DNA of 64,000 nucleotides, taken from JBDHAC01 sp039588215. GTDB lineage: Bacteria; Gemmatimonadota; Gemmatimonadetes; Palauibacterales; Palauibacteraceae. Positions within the stretch are counted from its first letter, which is position 1, and each line of letters starts with the position of its first letter. Shown here one piece after another: positions 18,124 to 26,870 of the stretch. The stretch is from the NCBI GenBank assembly GCA_039588215.1, contig JBDHAD010000008.1, positions 36,559 through 100,558 of the forward strand. Direction: 5' to 3'. Under the pieces are notes generated by a model. The model worked only from the letters and a program-made list of their open reading frames with translations. It ran no database searches and had not been told where the DNA came from. The position numbers and the translations under genes are program-made.

Positions 18124-19209
18124 ATGACTTCATACAAGATCGGTGTGCTGGGCGGGGACGGGATCGGGCCCGAGGTGACAGCGGAGGGGCTGAAGGTGCT
18201 GCGGGAGGTCGCGGCGCTCGAGGAGGTGCGCTACGAGCTCGTCGACTACCCCTACAGCAGCGAGCACTACCTGACGACCGGCGAGCTGGTCCCCGATGAG
18301 GTGATCGAGGAGTGGGGGACGCTGGACGCGGTGCTGCTGGGGGCGATCGGGCACCCGGACGTGGAGCCGGGATTGGTCGAGCGCTCGGTGATTCTGGGGC
18401 TCCGGTTCGGCCTCGATCTGTTCATCAACCTGAGACCCATCAGGCTGTACTCCGAGCACCTGTGCCCGCTCAAGGGGAAGGGGCCGGACGACATCGACTT
18501 CGTGGTGGTGCGAGAGAATACGGAGGGGTTGTACTCGCAGGTCGGGGGGCACCTTCGGAAGGATACGCCGGACGAGATCGCGCTGGTGAACGGGATCTAC
18601 ACGTGGAAGGGGTGCGAGCGTGCCAGCCGGTACGCGTTCGAGCTCGCCCGCCAGCGGGCGGCCGCTCGCGATGATGGTCAACGGCCGCTCGTCACGCTGG
18701 TGGACAAGGCGAACGCCGTCCGCCCGCACGACCTGTGGACGCGGGTATTCGCTCACGTGGCGAGCGAATACCCCGACGTGGACACCGACCACGCCTACGT
18801 CGACGCGTGTTGCATGTGGATGGTGAAGAACCCGGAGTGGTTCGACGTGATCGTCACGACCAACATGTTCGGCGACATCATCACCGACCTGGGCGCCATG
18901 CTCCAGGGCGGGATGGGGATCGCGGCGTCGGGCAACATCCACCCGGGAAAGACGTCCATGTTCGAGCCGATCCACGGCTCGGCGCCCAAATACGCCGGAA
19001 AGAACGTGGCCTGCCCACTCGGGGCGATCTCCGCTGTGGCGATGATGCTGGACTATCTGGGCGAGACGGCGGCCGCCCGACGTGTGGAGACCGCGATCGC
19101 GGATCTGCTCGTGAGCGGCGATGTGCCGTCCGCCGACGCCCGCAGTGGCATTTCGACCGACGCGATGGGGGACATGGTCCTGGAGCGGTTGGCGGGCGTC
19201 AGCGTCTGA
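18124..19209 (+). CDS. isocitrate/isopropylmalate dehydrogenase family protein
   Basis: The 361-residue enzyme starts TSYKIGVLGGDGIGPEVTAE, with GGAG upstream, and contains the family signature NMFGDIITDLGAMLQGGMGI plus HGSAPKYAGK and GAISAVAMMLDYLG. It is an NAD(P)-dependent beta-decarboxylating dehydrogenase. Length fits 3-isopropylmalate dehydrogenase, but the substrate helix region reads FVVVRENTEGLYSQVGG, closer to isocitrate, homoisocitrate or tartrate/malate dehydrogenases than to the RELTGGIYFG of typical LeuB. No leuA, leuC or leuD neighbours occur. I therefore leave the substrate open. Confidence 0.88.
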   Translation: MTSYKIGVLGGDGIGPEVTAEGLKVLREVAALEEVRYELVDYPYSSEHYLTTGELVPDEVIEEWGTLDAVLLGAIGHPDVEPGLVERSVILGLRFGLDLFINLRPIRLYSEHLCPLKGKGPDDIDFVVVRENTEGLYSQVGGHLRKDTPDEIALVNGIYTWKGCERASRYAFELARQRAAARDDGQRPLVTLVDKANAVRPHDLWTRVFAHVASEYPDVDTDHAYVDACCMWMVKNPEWFDVIVTTNMFGDIITDLGAMLQGGMGIAASGNIHPGKTSMFEPIHGSAPKYAGKNVACPLGAISAVAMMLDYLGETAAARRVETAIADLLVSGDVPSADARSGISTDAMGDMVLERLAGVSV

Positions 19210-19269
19210 GAGGTGCCGGCGGACGTCAGCGCCCGAGACGACCCGCGGCGCGCAGTGTCCGACGATGCC

Positions 19270-20436
19270 TCAGCCGTGCGCTGCGCGGCTGTACGCTTTG
19301 AGCGCGGGGTGTACCGCCAAGAGCGTCCCGACCAACAAGATCGGCATCGACCACGCGGCGGCACCCACGGGACCGATCTGATCGGCGAGAGCTCCGGCTC
19401 CCAGCACTCCGAGCGAGCCCGGCACCCAGGCGAGCCCCATCACGATACCCGAGCTCACCGCCGTTCCCTCGGGCATGATCTCCTGCGCCATTACCACGAC
19501 GGCAGGGAGCATCCCCATGTTGAGGAATCCGGCACCGATCGCTGCGGCTAGCGCGAGCGGACCAGCGGGCGCCGCGCTCACGGCGACGATGTGCAGCGGG
19601 ACTCCCACCGCCGTGGCCGCGAGCAGCAGGTGCCGGCGGTCCATGCAGTCGGCCAGGACACCCCCGGCTAGCGTCCCCAGCGCTTGAGCGCCCAAGTAGA
19701 CGCTCAACACGACGGCTCCGGTGGCTTCGGTCCGCCCGGCCTGCGCGCCGATGATGGGCGTCAACGTCAGAAACACGCGCTGGACGAAGGCGCCCGCCGC
19801 GCTGATCCCGAACAGGAGCCCCAACGGGCCCTTCAGCGCGCGGAGGACCTGGATCGGGTGCGGTGGCGGCGGGCCCGCTCGTCTCTCCCGATCGTCCGGG
19901 AGCGTTCTCCACAACGCGAGGCCGAGAAGGACGCCCGGCACCATCGCCACCCACAGCCCCTCGAATCCGCGCTGGGTCACCAGCCACACGGCCACCAGCG
20001 GGCCGATCGCGAACCCGGCGGCGCCACCGAACGAGAAGATCGAAAAGCGGATGCCGCTGCCGCGTCCCTCGCCCGCTCGCGCGGCCAGAGAGGCGGCGGG
20101 CGGGTGGAACGTCGCGGCGCCGAGCCCGCCCAGGACGAGGAACGCCACCAGCACACCGAAGGTCGGGGCGATGCCGATCAACGAAAAGAACACCGCGGCC
20201 AGGATTGGACCCGCGATGGTGTAGGGCCGGCGGCCGTAACGGTCGGCCAGGTAGCCCAGTGGGGGCTGGAGCACCGAGACGGCGATGAACAGGCTCATCG
20301 AGAGCGCCGCGGCCAGCGTGATCGACAGCCCCAGCTTGTCCATGATTCGGGGGAGCAGCGGGTGCAGGAAGGCCGCGTACGCATCGATCGCCCCGTGGCT
20401 CACCGCAATGACCGCCGCGATCGCGACGCCGTTCAT
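19270..20436 (-). CDS. MFS transporter
   Basis: The 388-residue protein has about 12 hydrophobic segments. The loop after TM2 reads GYLADRYGRRPYTI, the major facilitator signature, and GGLGAATFHPPAAS resembles the fosmidomycin-resistance (Fsr)-like branch. The ATG of MNGVAIAAVIAVSHGAIDAY has GAGG upstream; a GTG 12 codons earlier is an alternative. The stop of the upstream quinone-oxidoreductase-like gene is about 50 bp away, so the two may be co-transcribed. The substrate is unknown; drug or small-metabolite export would fit the branch. Confidence 0.88.
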   Translation of the reverse strand: MNGVAIAAVIAVSHGAIDAYAAFLHPLLPRIMDKLGLSITLAAALSMSLFIAVSVLQPPLGYLADRYGRRPYTIAGPILAAVFFSLIGIAPTFGVLVAFLVLGGLGAATFHPPAASLAARAGEGRGSGIRFSIFSFGGAAGFAIGPLVAVWLVTQRGFEGLWVAMVPGVLLGLALWRTLPDDRERRAGPPPPHPIQVLRALKGPLGLLFGISAAGAFVQRVFLTLTPIIGAQAGRTEATGAVVLSVYLGAQALGTLAGGVLADCMDRRHLLLAATAVGVPLHIVAVSAAPAGPLALAAAIGAGFLNMGMLPAVVVMAQEIMPEGTAVSSGIVMGLAWVPGSLGVLGAGALADQIGPVGAAAWSMPILLVGTLLAVHPALKAYSRAAHG

Positions 20437-20485
20437 CGCGGTCCTCGGGGCGCGATCGGAGAGATCGGTCACGGTGGCGTGCGGC

Positions 20486-21529
20486 CTATGGGGCCAGCAG
20501 CACTTTCCCGAGATTGCGGCGCGCGTGGATGTGCGAGTGCGCCTCGGTGGCACCCGCCTGATCGAGCGGGAACACGCGATCTACGATGGGTCGCCACTCT
20601 CCGGCGGTGATGCCCCGAAAGATCTCCTCGAGCGCTGGACCGAGCAGCTCTTCCTTTTCGCCCAGGTGGAGGAGGTGGACGCCAAAGATCCCGACGTTGG
20701 GCTCCGCGAGCGACGCCGGGTGGAAGCGTCGGGTACCGACGAAGGCTCGGATCGCCCGCAGCCAGCTACGCTTTCGTCGTGGCAGGGCATTGCTGAGGCC
20801 ATAGAATACGAGACGTCCGAGGGGGGCCAGCTGCCTGCGGCAAGCCGCGGTCGCGGGGCCACCGACCGGATCGAGCGCGATGTCGATCCCTCGCTCACCG
20901 ACGAGCGCTCGCACACCCGTCTCCCAATCCCCGCGAGAGTCGAAGCATGCTTCGGCGCCCAGCTCATCCGTGACGAAAGCCCGCTTGCGGGCGTCACCCG
21001 CAGTTCCGATCACCCTGAGCTCGCGCTGGACCGCCAGTTGAACGGCCGCGGTGCCGACACCTCCTCCTGCCCCCAGGATGAGCGTCGTGTCGCCGGGGCG
21101 TGCGTGCCCGGTTTCGAAGAGACACACCCACGCCGTCAGGAAGTTGACGGGAACCGCGGCCGCCTCGACCGGTATGAGGCTGTCCGGATACGGGAAGAGT
21201 TGTCGATCGGAAAGCACGACGTCACGGGCGTAGCCCCCGAACCGCAGCAACGCGACCGCCCGGTCCCCCTCGCGCCACGCCGCCACGCCCGGACCAACGC
21301 GCGCGACGACCCCGGCGACCTCGAACCCGGGGCTGAACGGGCGCGGGGGGACCGTGCCGTACAGCCCGGTCCGCATCATCAGGTCTGCGAAGTTGATCCC
21401 GGTCGCTTCGACCCGCAGCTGGACCTCTCCGGGACCCGGGTCGGAGAGCGGCACCTCACGCTCGACCAGGACCTCGGGCGGCCCGAGTCGGTCGATGAGG
21501 ATGGCACGTGTCGTGTGGTGGGTTGTCAC
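20486..21529 (-). CDS. zinc-independent medium-chain dehydrogenase, quinone oxidoreductase/VAT-1-like
   Basis: The protein (347 residues) is an MDR-superfamily reductase. The N-terminal catalytic domain contains VEATGINFADLMMRTGLY and FSPGFEVAGVV; the Rossmann domain contains DTTLILGAGGGVGTAAVQLA for NADPH. The Cys and His zinc ligands of alcohol dehydrogenases are missing, as in quinone oxidoreductase (QOR) and VAT-1. The C-terminal WRPIVDRVFPLDQAGATEAH and NLGKVLLAP are typical QOR endings. It likely reduces quinones or enones with NADPH in the cytosol. Confidence 0.92.
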   Translation of the reverse strand: MTTHHTTRAILIDRLGPPEVLVEREVPLSDPGPGEVQLRVEATGINFADLMMRTGLYGTVPPRPFSPGFEVAGVVARVGPGVAAWREGDRAVALLRFGGYARDVVLSDRQLFPYPDSLIPVEAAAVPVNFLTAWVCLFETGHARPGDTTLILGAGGGVGTAAVQLAVQRELRVIGTAGDARKRAFVTDELGAEACFDSRGDWETGVRALVGERGIDIALDPVGGPATAACRRQLAPLGRLVFYGLSNALPRRKRSWLRAIRAFVGTRRFHPASLAEPNVGIFGVHLLHLGEKEELLGPALEEIFRGITAGEWRPIVDRVFPLDQAGATEAHSHIHARRNLGKVLLAP

Positions 21530-21586
21530 TGTCGGTCTCTTCCTCGATCCACGCGACGGCGAGCCCGGTTGACTGCTACGCCTTCG

Positions 21587-22273
21587 TTACCGCGTCGCTG
21601 GTGTGTCCGTCTCTTTTCGATAGAGCCCGTTCACGGTCACCCGCAGGCCCCCGTTCCTCACCACCTCCACCGTCCGAGTGGGTCGCTCCGGGGCCAACCC
21701 ATGGGTGGCCATCGCGGCGTCCAGCCCGATGGCATCGATGAGGTACACGCGGCCTGACGGTAACCCTTCGTACACGTGCGGCAAATCGGGCACGAGGGTG
21801 AGCCGGACTCCTTCGGGGCGGATGCGTCTGGCAAAGTTGGCCACCAGGAGAAGTCCACCCGGCTTCAGGACCCGGGACGTCTCCGCCAGCGCCTGGTTCC
21901 ACTCCTCGGGAGAATGGGCGTTATGGTAGACGCCAAGGGCCACGATCAGGTCGAAGTGGCCGCTCGCGAAATCCAAGTCGTCCATCGGTCCGACCCGAAT
22001 TCGACGCCTCGCCTCGTCGTGGCCGATCATCTCGGCCACGCGGGCTCGGGTCCGCTCGATCATCGCGCGCGACGAGTCCACCGCGTGCACGTCGAATCCC
22101 GCGGCGGCCAGGAGTAGGGTGTTCCTACCGCCCGCGCAGCCGAGGTCGAGCACGCGCGTGCCTGCAGGCTCCGCGTAGTCCGTCAGACGCTCGACGAGCC
22201 GCCGATCCGGTTCGCGGTCCGCGAACCTCTCTACCTGCTCCGGATCATCCCAAAAGTCTGTCTCGTAACCCAC
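21587..22273 (-). CDS. class I SAM-dependent methyltransferase
   Basis: The 228-residue protein starts at a GTG (MGYETDFWDDPEQVERFADR) with GAAGAG upstream. SAM-binding motif I is TRVLDLGCAGGRNTLLLAAAG, motif II is GFDVHAVDSSRAMIERTR, and the post-motif region FDLIVALGVYHNAHSPEEW and LKPGGLLLVANF fit methyltransf_11/25-like small-molecule methyltransferases. The acceptor cannot be predicted. It lies between the CoA-binding protein and the quinone-oxidoreductase-like gene, all on the minus strand, with gaps of about 22 and 57 bp. Confidence 0.9.
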   Translation of the reverse strand: MGYETDFWDDPEQVERFADREPDRRLVERLTDYAEPAGTRVLDLGCAGGRNTLLLAAAGFDVHAVDSSRAMIERTRARVAEMIGHDEARRRIRVGPMDDLDFASGHFDLIVALGVYHNAHSPEEWNQALAETSRVLKPGGLLLVANFARRIRPEGVRLTLVPDLPHVYEGLPSGRVYLIDAIGLDAAMATHGLAPERPTRTVEVVRNGGLRVTVNGLYRKETDTPATR

Positions 22274-22295
22274 TCTTCGGTCCGGCTCGGCGTCC

Positions 22296-22778
22296 CTACT
22301 CGCTCACCCCCGGGCTCGGCAGCTTACCGGTGACACCCAGGACCCACCGTATGCATTTGTGGCCCATATCCGCGCCCCGGCAGTACATGAGAGGGCAGGC
22401 ACCTGCGATCACCTCGATCCCGTGCTCCTCACAGAGCCGGACTCCTTCTTCCGAAACGCTTCCATCCCCGAAGGAGCGGTGCATCCACACCCGCCGGATT
22501 CCGAGTTGGGAGCACTCGCGGACGACATCTGGCGTGGCCGCAGGGTGCGTCGCGATCACCACGCCTTGGACCGGATCGGGCACGGCGGCGAGATCCGGGA
22601 AGCACGGATCTCCCTCGACCTCCTCGGCGTTCGGATTGATGGGGACGACGTGATAGCCCTCCGCGCGCAGCTTCCGGTAGATGCCGTTCGCGGCTTCAGT
22701 CGATGAGCGGGACACACCGGCGACCGCGATGCGGTCGACCGCAAGGAAGTCCTCGGCCGCTTGCTTCAGAGGTTTCAT
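22296..22778 (-). CDS. CoA-binding domain protein (YccU-like)
   Basis: The 160-residue protein is one Rossmann-type CoA-binding domain: RIAVAGVSRSSTEAANGIYR, then YHVVPINPNAEEVEG, VIATHPAATPDVVRECSQLG and RRVWMHRSFGDGSVSEEG, ending ACPLMYC. Single-domain proteins of this type resemble the CoA-binding part of succinyl-CoA synthetase but have no ligase domain and their role is unsettled. GAGGATC upstream supports the ATG. It begins a minus-strand set with the methyltransferase directly after it. Confidence 0.93.
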   Translation of the reverse strand: MKPLKQAAEDFLAVDRIAVAGVSRSSTEAANGIYRKLRAEGYHVVPINPNAEEVEGDPCFPDLAAVPDPVQGVVIATHPAATPDVVRECSQLGIRRVWMHRSFGDGSVSEEGVRLCEEHGIEVIAGACPLMYCRGADMGHKCIRWVLGVTGKLPSPGVSE

Positions 22779-23298
22779 GATGCGGATCCTCGAATCGTGT
22801 GGTGGAGAGCGGGACTTCTTGCCCCACTGGGTGACAAGCTGACCCGGCCAGCATGGCCCCGTCCACGGGGTTGGGGCGGGTTGGTGACCAACGACCTAGG
22901 ACCCGTGGGTTCGAGCGTTCCGGTCAGGAATCGGGCTTGGGGGTGGTTGCCGGTTCGCCGACATCCGGGTACGCCTGGTCGCAGTCCTCGCAGTCGCGGT
23001 CTACGTCGTCGCAAGGAACGCCGTCAGCTTGGGCTTCCGCGCAGGGAGGCCATTTGCCATCCCATCCATCGGGTATCGACGCGCGACCTGCTGGTTCCGC
23101 ACGTGGGGCATCCATGGGGGGTCCAGTCGCTGGAGTTCAACCCCGGTCAGCACCCGCTCGAGGCGGGAAACTGGCACCCTTCTTGATCGTTCAAGGTGCA
23201 GATCCTGTGCCCAATCTGCTCGCGTGTTCGCGGCGCGATTGCCTGCCGGCGACGGTTCAGCCGGGGCATCTCGTCGCGGACCTGTCGTGGAGCCCGCC
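22779..23298. other. 520-bp intergenic region with one weak Cys-rich frame
   Basis: This stretch divides the CoA-binding gene from the 2-oxoacid oxidoreductase operon and must hold both promoters. A minus-strand frame at 22924-23115 would encode an acidic 63-residue peptide with a Cys cluster (CDDVDRDCEDC). It has no recognisable signal or family and I do not call it a gene. GGTTCGAG at 22909-22916 looks like a T-loop, but its flanks do not pair, so no tRNA is present. Confidence 0.45.
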
Positions 23299-23934
23299 AT
23301 GCAGGAGCTGCGTGTACACGGTCGTGGAGGTCAGGGGGCGGTCATAGCCTCCAAGCTCCTGGCCGAAGCTCTCTTTCGTGAGGGCCACTGCGTCCAGTCG
23401 TTCCCCGCGTTCGGGGTCGAGCGGCGAGGCGCCCCCGTCACCGCGTTCGTTCGGCTCGCCGACCGGCCGGTTCGACTCCGCTGCGAGGTTACGGAGCCGG
23501 ATGATCTGATCGTCCTCGACCCGACGCTCATCGGAGCCGTGGACGTGACGGGCGGGCTCGCGCCGGGCGGAACGATCCTGATCAACTCCGACCAGCCCCC
23601 GGAGGCGTACCCGGAGCTCCTCGAACGCTTTCGCGTGGTGACGGTAGACGCGAGCGCCATCGCCACCCGGCACGGCCTCGGCTCGCGAACCCAGCCGATC
23701 GTGAACACGGCCATCCTCGGCGCGTTCGCGGCGGTGTTCGGGCTGGCGAGCCTGGATACGGTCTGTGACGCGATCCGTGAGGCGGTGCCTACGCACATCG
23801 ACGAGAACGTCCGGGCGGCGCGCGAGGCGGCCGCGGGGGTTCGGTTCGCGGGTGCCGAGACGGGTGCCCCTGAGGACGTCGGGGAGACCGAAGACCCACT
23901 CGCGCCCGAGCCCGAGGAGGCAGTTCATGGCTGA
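23299..23934 (+). CDS. 2-oxoacid:ferredoxin oxidoreductase, gamma subunit
   Basis: This 211-residue subunit starts at MQELRVHGRGGQGAVIASKL, the canonical beginning of the gamma chain, with GRGGQG in place. FPAFGVERRGAPVTAFVRL and VNTAILGAFAAV further support it. In pyruvate:ferredoxin oxidoreductase the gamma domain contacts CoA and closes the heteromer. The C-terminal 30 residues are an acidic extension (PEDVGETEDPLAPEPEE). Its stop overlaps the next gene's ATG by 8 nt, the first of three close junctions in the operon. Confidence 0.93.
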   Translation: MQELRVHGRGGQGAVIASKLLAEALFREGHCVQSFPAFGVERRGAPVTAFVRLADRPVRLRCEVTEPDDLIVLDPTLIGAVDVTGGLAPGGTILINSDQPPEAYPELLERFRVVTVDASAIATRHGLGSRTQPIVNTAILGAFAAVFGLASLDTVCDAIREAVPTHIDENVRAAREAAAGVRFAGAETGAPEDVGETEDPLAPEPEEAVHG

Positions 23935-25684
23935 AGTCGGGCCGCACGGCGGCATCCCTCCGATTTCGGTGAGTAGCACATCCACGCGCGTGAATCGGAC
24001 CGGCTCGTGGAAGTACATCCGGCCCGTCTATCAGGACCGCGTCGCGCCGTGCAACGCCGGGTGCCCGGTGGGGATCGACATCGAGGGGTACATGAACCTC
24101 CTACGGGAGGGCCGTGACGACGAGGCGATGGATCTCCTGCTGCGGGAGAATCCGATGCCCGCCGTCACCGGCCGGGTGTGCGACCACCCGTGCGAGACTC
24201 ACTGCAACCGTCGTTTCTTCGACGAGCCGGTCTCGATCCACGCCGTCGAGCGGATGCTCGGTGACCGGATCCTGGAGAGAGACCTGCCCACGCCGGTCGC
24301 GACGCAGCGCAAGGAGCGGATCGCGGTGGTCGGCTCCGGTCCTGCCGGCCTGGCGTGTGGCTACCACCTGGCCCGACTGGGTTACCGGGCGGTGGTCTAC
24401 GAGGCCGCACCCGAGGCAGGTGGCATGCTTCGCCTCGGAATCCCCGAGTACCGTCTCCCCCGCGAGATCCTCGACGCCCAGATCGAGCGGATTCGGGCCG
24501 AGGGTATCGAGATTCGGTGTGGCGTGAGGGTCGGTCCCGACGTTCCGTGGGGCGAGCTGGCGCGGTACGACGCCGTCTTCGTCGCTTCGGGCGCGCACCA
24601 GGGCCGCGCGACCGGGATGGAGGGAGAGGAGTCGGACGGGGTCCGCTCCGGCCTCCACTTCCTCAAGGAGGTCAACGCGGGAGGGCGGCCGGACATCGGG
24701 CGTCGCGTGGTCGTGGTGGGCGGCGGAAACACAGCCATCGATTGCGCCCGGACGGCGCGCAGGCTGGGCGCCGAGGTTCTGCTGCTGTATCGCCGGACCC
24801 GCGCCGAGATGCCCGCGATCGACGAGGAGATCCTGGAGGCGGAGCGAGAAGGCATCGAGTTCGAGTTCCTGGCGGCGCCAAACACCGTCGCGAAGCTGAA
24901 CGGCCGCCTGCGGGGGGTCGAGTGCATCCGGATGGTCCTGGGCGAGCCGGACGACTCCGGCCGCCGAAGACCGGTACCGACGGAAGAGGGCCAATTCACG
25001 GTCATCGTGGACACGATCCTGACCGCCATCGGCGAGATTACGGATCTCGGCTTCCTGCCGCCCGATGTGCACCAGGACCGCTGGCAGATCGTGGTCGACG
25101 AGCTCGGGGCGACCAGCACCCCCGTCGTGTTCGCCGGGGGCGACGTGACGGACTCGGAGCGTACCGTGGCGCACGCGCTAGGTGACGGGAAACGGGCCGC
25201 CCTCGGTATCGACCGGTTCCTGCGCAGCGCCGCCGGGGAACCGATTCCCGCTGTCGACCCGGAGCGATACTGCCTCGGACCCGAGGGGAACATCAGCATG
25301 ACCCGGTGGCGCGATGACGACCCGTTGCGCCGCAACTCCCCCGTGAACGAAGTGGTCGAGTTCGAGGACATGAACCAGGACCACTTCCAGCACGCGGATC
25401 GGCACCCCGACCATCACTTGAGTGATGCGCGCACCCTGGCAGGCTTCGACGAGGTGAACCAGGGCCTTGGGCGCGACGAGGCGACCGAGGAGGCCCTCCG
25501 CTGCATGAACTGCGGTGTCTGCAACCAGTGCGAGCTGTGCCTGATCTTCTGTCCCGACATGGCCGTCTCGCGCAGCGAGGACGGGTGGGGGTTCGTCATC
25601 GACATGGACTACTGCAAGGGGTGCGGGGTGTGCGCGGCCGAGTGCCCACGCGGCGCGATGGTGATGACTCGAGAGGGCCTGTGA
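23927..25684 (+). CDS. GltD-like FAD oxidoreductase fused to a 2[4Fe-4S] ferredoxin
   Basis: The 585-residue protein starts MAEVGPHGG, after GAGGAGG. Segment 1 (about 1-110) is an N-terminal Fe-S domain as in GltD/NfnB (CNAGCPVGIDIEGYM, CDHPCETHCNRR). Segment 2 (130-480) is a two-Rossmann FAD/NAD(P) unit (VVGSGPAGLACGYHLARLGY, VVVGGGNTAIDCARTARRLG, FAGGDVTDSERTVAHALGDG). Segment 3 (about 520-585) is a ferredoxin with eight cluster Cys in CGVCNQCELCLIFCP and CKGCGVCAAECP. It likely passes electrons between the 2-oxoacid oxidoreductase and NAD(P)H, taking the place of the delta subunit; that is inferred from context. Confidence 0.9.
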   Translation: MAEVGPHGGIPPISVSSTSTRVNRTGSWKYIRPVYQDRVAPCNAGCPVGIDIEGYMNLLREGRDDEAMDLLLRENPMPAVTGRVCDHPCETHCNRRFFDEPVSIHAVERMLGDRILERDLPTPVATQRKERIAVVGSGPAGLACGYHLARLGYRAVVYEAAPEAGGMLRLGIPEYRLPREILDAQIERIRAEGIEIRCGVRVGPDVPWGELARYDAVFVASGAHQGRATGMEGEESDGVRSGLHFLKEVNAGGRPDIGRRVVVVGGGNTAIDCARTARRLGAEVLLLYRRTRAEMPAIDEEILEAEREGIEFEFLAAPNTVAKLNGRLRGVECIRMVLGEPDDSGRRRPVPTEEGQFTVIVDTILTAIGEITDLGFLPPDVHQDRWQIVVDELGATSTPVVFAGGDVTDSERTVAHALGDGKRAALGIDRFLRSAAGEPIPAVDPERYCLGPEGNISMTRWRDDDPLRRNSPVNEVVEFEDMNQDHFQHADRHPDHHLSDARTLAGFDEVNQGLGRDEATEEALRCMNCGVCNQCELCLIFCPDMAVSRSEDGWGFVIDMDYCKGCGVCAAECPRGAMVMTREGL

Positions 25685-25709
25685 CCGGACGGGTCGGCAC
25701 GGAGGGCGT

Positions 25710-26870
25710 GTGAAGAAGGTCATCGAGGGAAACCACGCCGTCTCCTGGGGCGCGAAGCTGGCTCGTGTCGAGGTCATCTCGGCCTACCCGATCACGCCAC
25801 AGACCCAGATCGTGGAGCGGCTTTCGGAAATGTGCGCCGATGGCAGCCTCGATGCCCGCTACATCAGTGTCGAGTCGGAGCACTCGGCGATGGCCGCCTG
25901 CATCGGTGCCTCCGCTGCCGGCGTGCGCACGTTCACGGCGACATCCTCGCAGGGGCTCGCGCTCATGCACGAGCTTCTGCACTGGGCGGCCCTGGGTCGG
26001 CACCCGGTCGTGATGGCCGACGTGAATCGGGCCTTGGGGCCGGGCTGGAATATCTGGACCGATCAGAACGACAGCCTGTCGCAGAGGGACACCGGCTGGA
26101 TCCAGTTCTACTGCGAGACGAACCAGGAGGTACTCGACACGACCATTCTGGGGTTCAAGCTCGCGGAGGCGGTGGATCTCCCGGTGATGGTGGTGCTCGA
26201 CGCCTTCTTCCTGTCGCACACGGCGGAGCCAGTCGATATCCCCGACCAAGAGCTGGTGGACGGTTTCCTCCCACGCCGAGAAGCTCGCTACAAGCTGGAC
26301 GTGGAAGACCCGCACGCCTTCGGCGCGCTCGTGCGTCCGGACGCGTACATGGAGATGCGGCTTCAGCAGCAGGAGGCGATGGAGCGCGCGCACGACGCCT
26401 TCGACGAGATCGAGTCGGAGTGGGAAGCGCTCACCGGCCGGAGGTACGGGGCCATCGAAGGGTACAGGACCGAAGGGGCCGAGCTGCTTCTCGTCACCTC
26501 GAGTACGATTACCTCGACCGCGCGCGAGGTGGTGGATGCGCGCCGGGATGCCGGCGAGGCGGTCGGACTGGTCAAGGTGAAGATGTTCCGCCCCTTCCCG
26601 ACCGAGCGCCTGAGGAGGCTGCTGTCGGGCGTCTCGCGAGTGGCCGTCCTCGACCGCAACATCTCACCCGGTCACGGAGGCATATTCGCGGAGGAGCTTC
26701 GCTCGGCCCTGTACGACGTCCCGCCCGACGACAGGCCCACCCTGTTCGGCTACGTGGTCGGGCTCGGGGGACGAGACGTCACGCCTACGGTGATCGGAGA
26801 GATCATCGACGGCACGCGGGCGGCCGAGCGGCCGGAGCGAGAGGACCTGTGGGTGGGAGTCGCGCCATGA
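25710..26870 (+). CDS. 2-oxoacid:ferredoxin oxidoreductase, alpha subunit
   Basis: The 386-residue subunit starts with GTG (MKKVIEGNHAVSWGAKLARV). VISAYPITPQTQIVERLSEM holds the YPITP motif of the alpha chain, and VESEHSAMAACIGASAAGVR with FTATSSQGLALMHELLHWAA follow. The C-terminal half (about 255-386) is the PorA domain II: LLVTSSTITSTAREVV and VKVKMFRPFPTERLRRLL. Together with beta it forms the TPP site that cleaves 2-oxoacids in the presence of CoA. The stop overlaps the beta start as ATGA. Confidence 0.94.
   Translation: MKKVIEGNHAVSWGAKLARVEVISAYPITPQTQIVERLSEMCADGSLDARYISVESEHSAMAACIGASAAGVRTFTATSSQGLALMHELLHWAALGRHPVVMADVNRALGPGWNIWTDQNDSLSQRDTGWIQFYCETNQEVLDTTILGFKLAEAVDLPVMVVLDAFFLSHTAEPVDIPDQELVDGFLPRREARYKLDVEDPHAFGALVRPDAYMEMRLQQQEAMERAHDAFDEIESEWEALTGRRYGAIEGYRTEGAELLLVTSSTITSTAREVVDARRDAGEAVGLVKVKMFRPFPTERLRRLLSGVSRVAVLDRNISPGHGGIFAEELRSALYDVPPDDRPTLFGYVVGLGGRDVTPTVIGEIIDGTRAAERPEREDLWVGVAP

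Noticed and set aside
22900..22930. T-loop-like GGTTCGAG
   Set aside because: Flanking bases do not form a T-arm, and no acceptor or anticodon arm can be drawn.
22924..23115. Small acidic Cys-rich minus-strand frame
   Set aside because: No ribosome site, signal or family; kept only as a note in the intergenic entry.
24101..25174. 357-codon minus-strand frame opposite the GltD-ferredoxin fusion
   Set aside because: The plus strand carries full FAD, NAD(P) and Fe-S motifs; the opposite frame has none.
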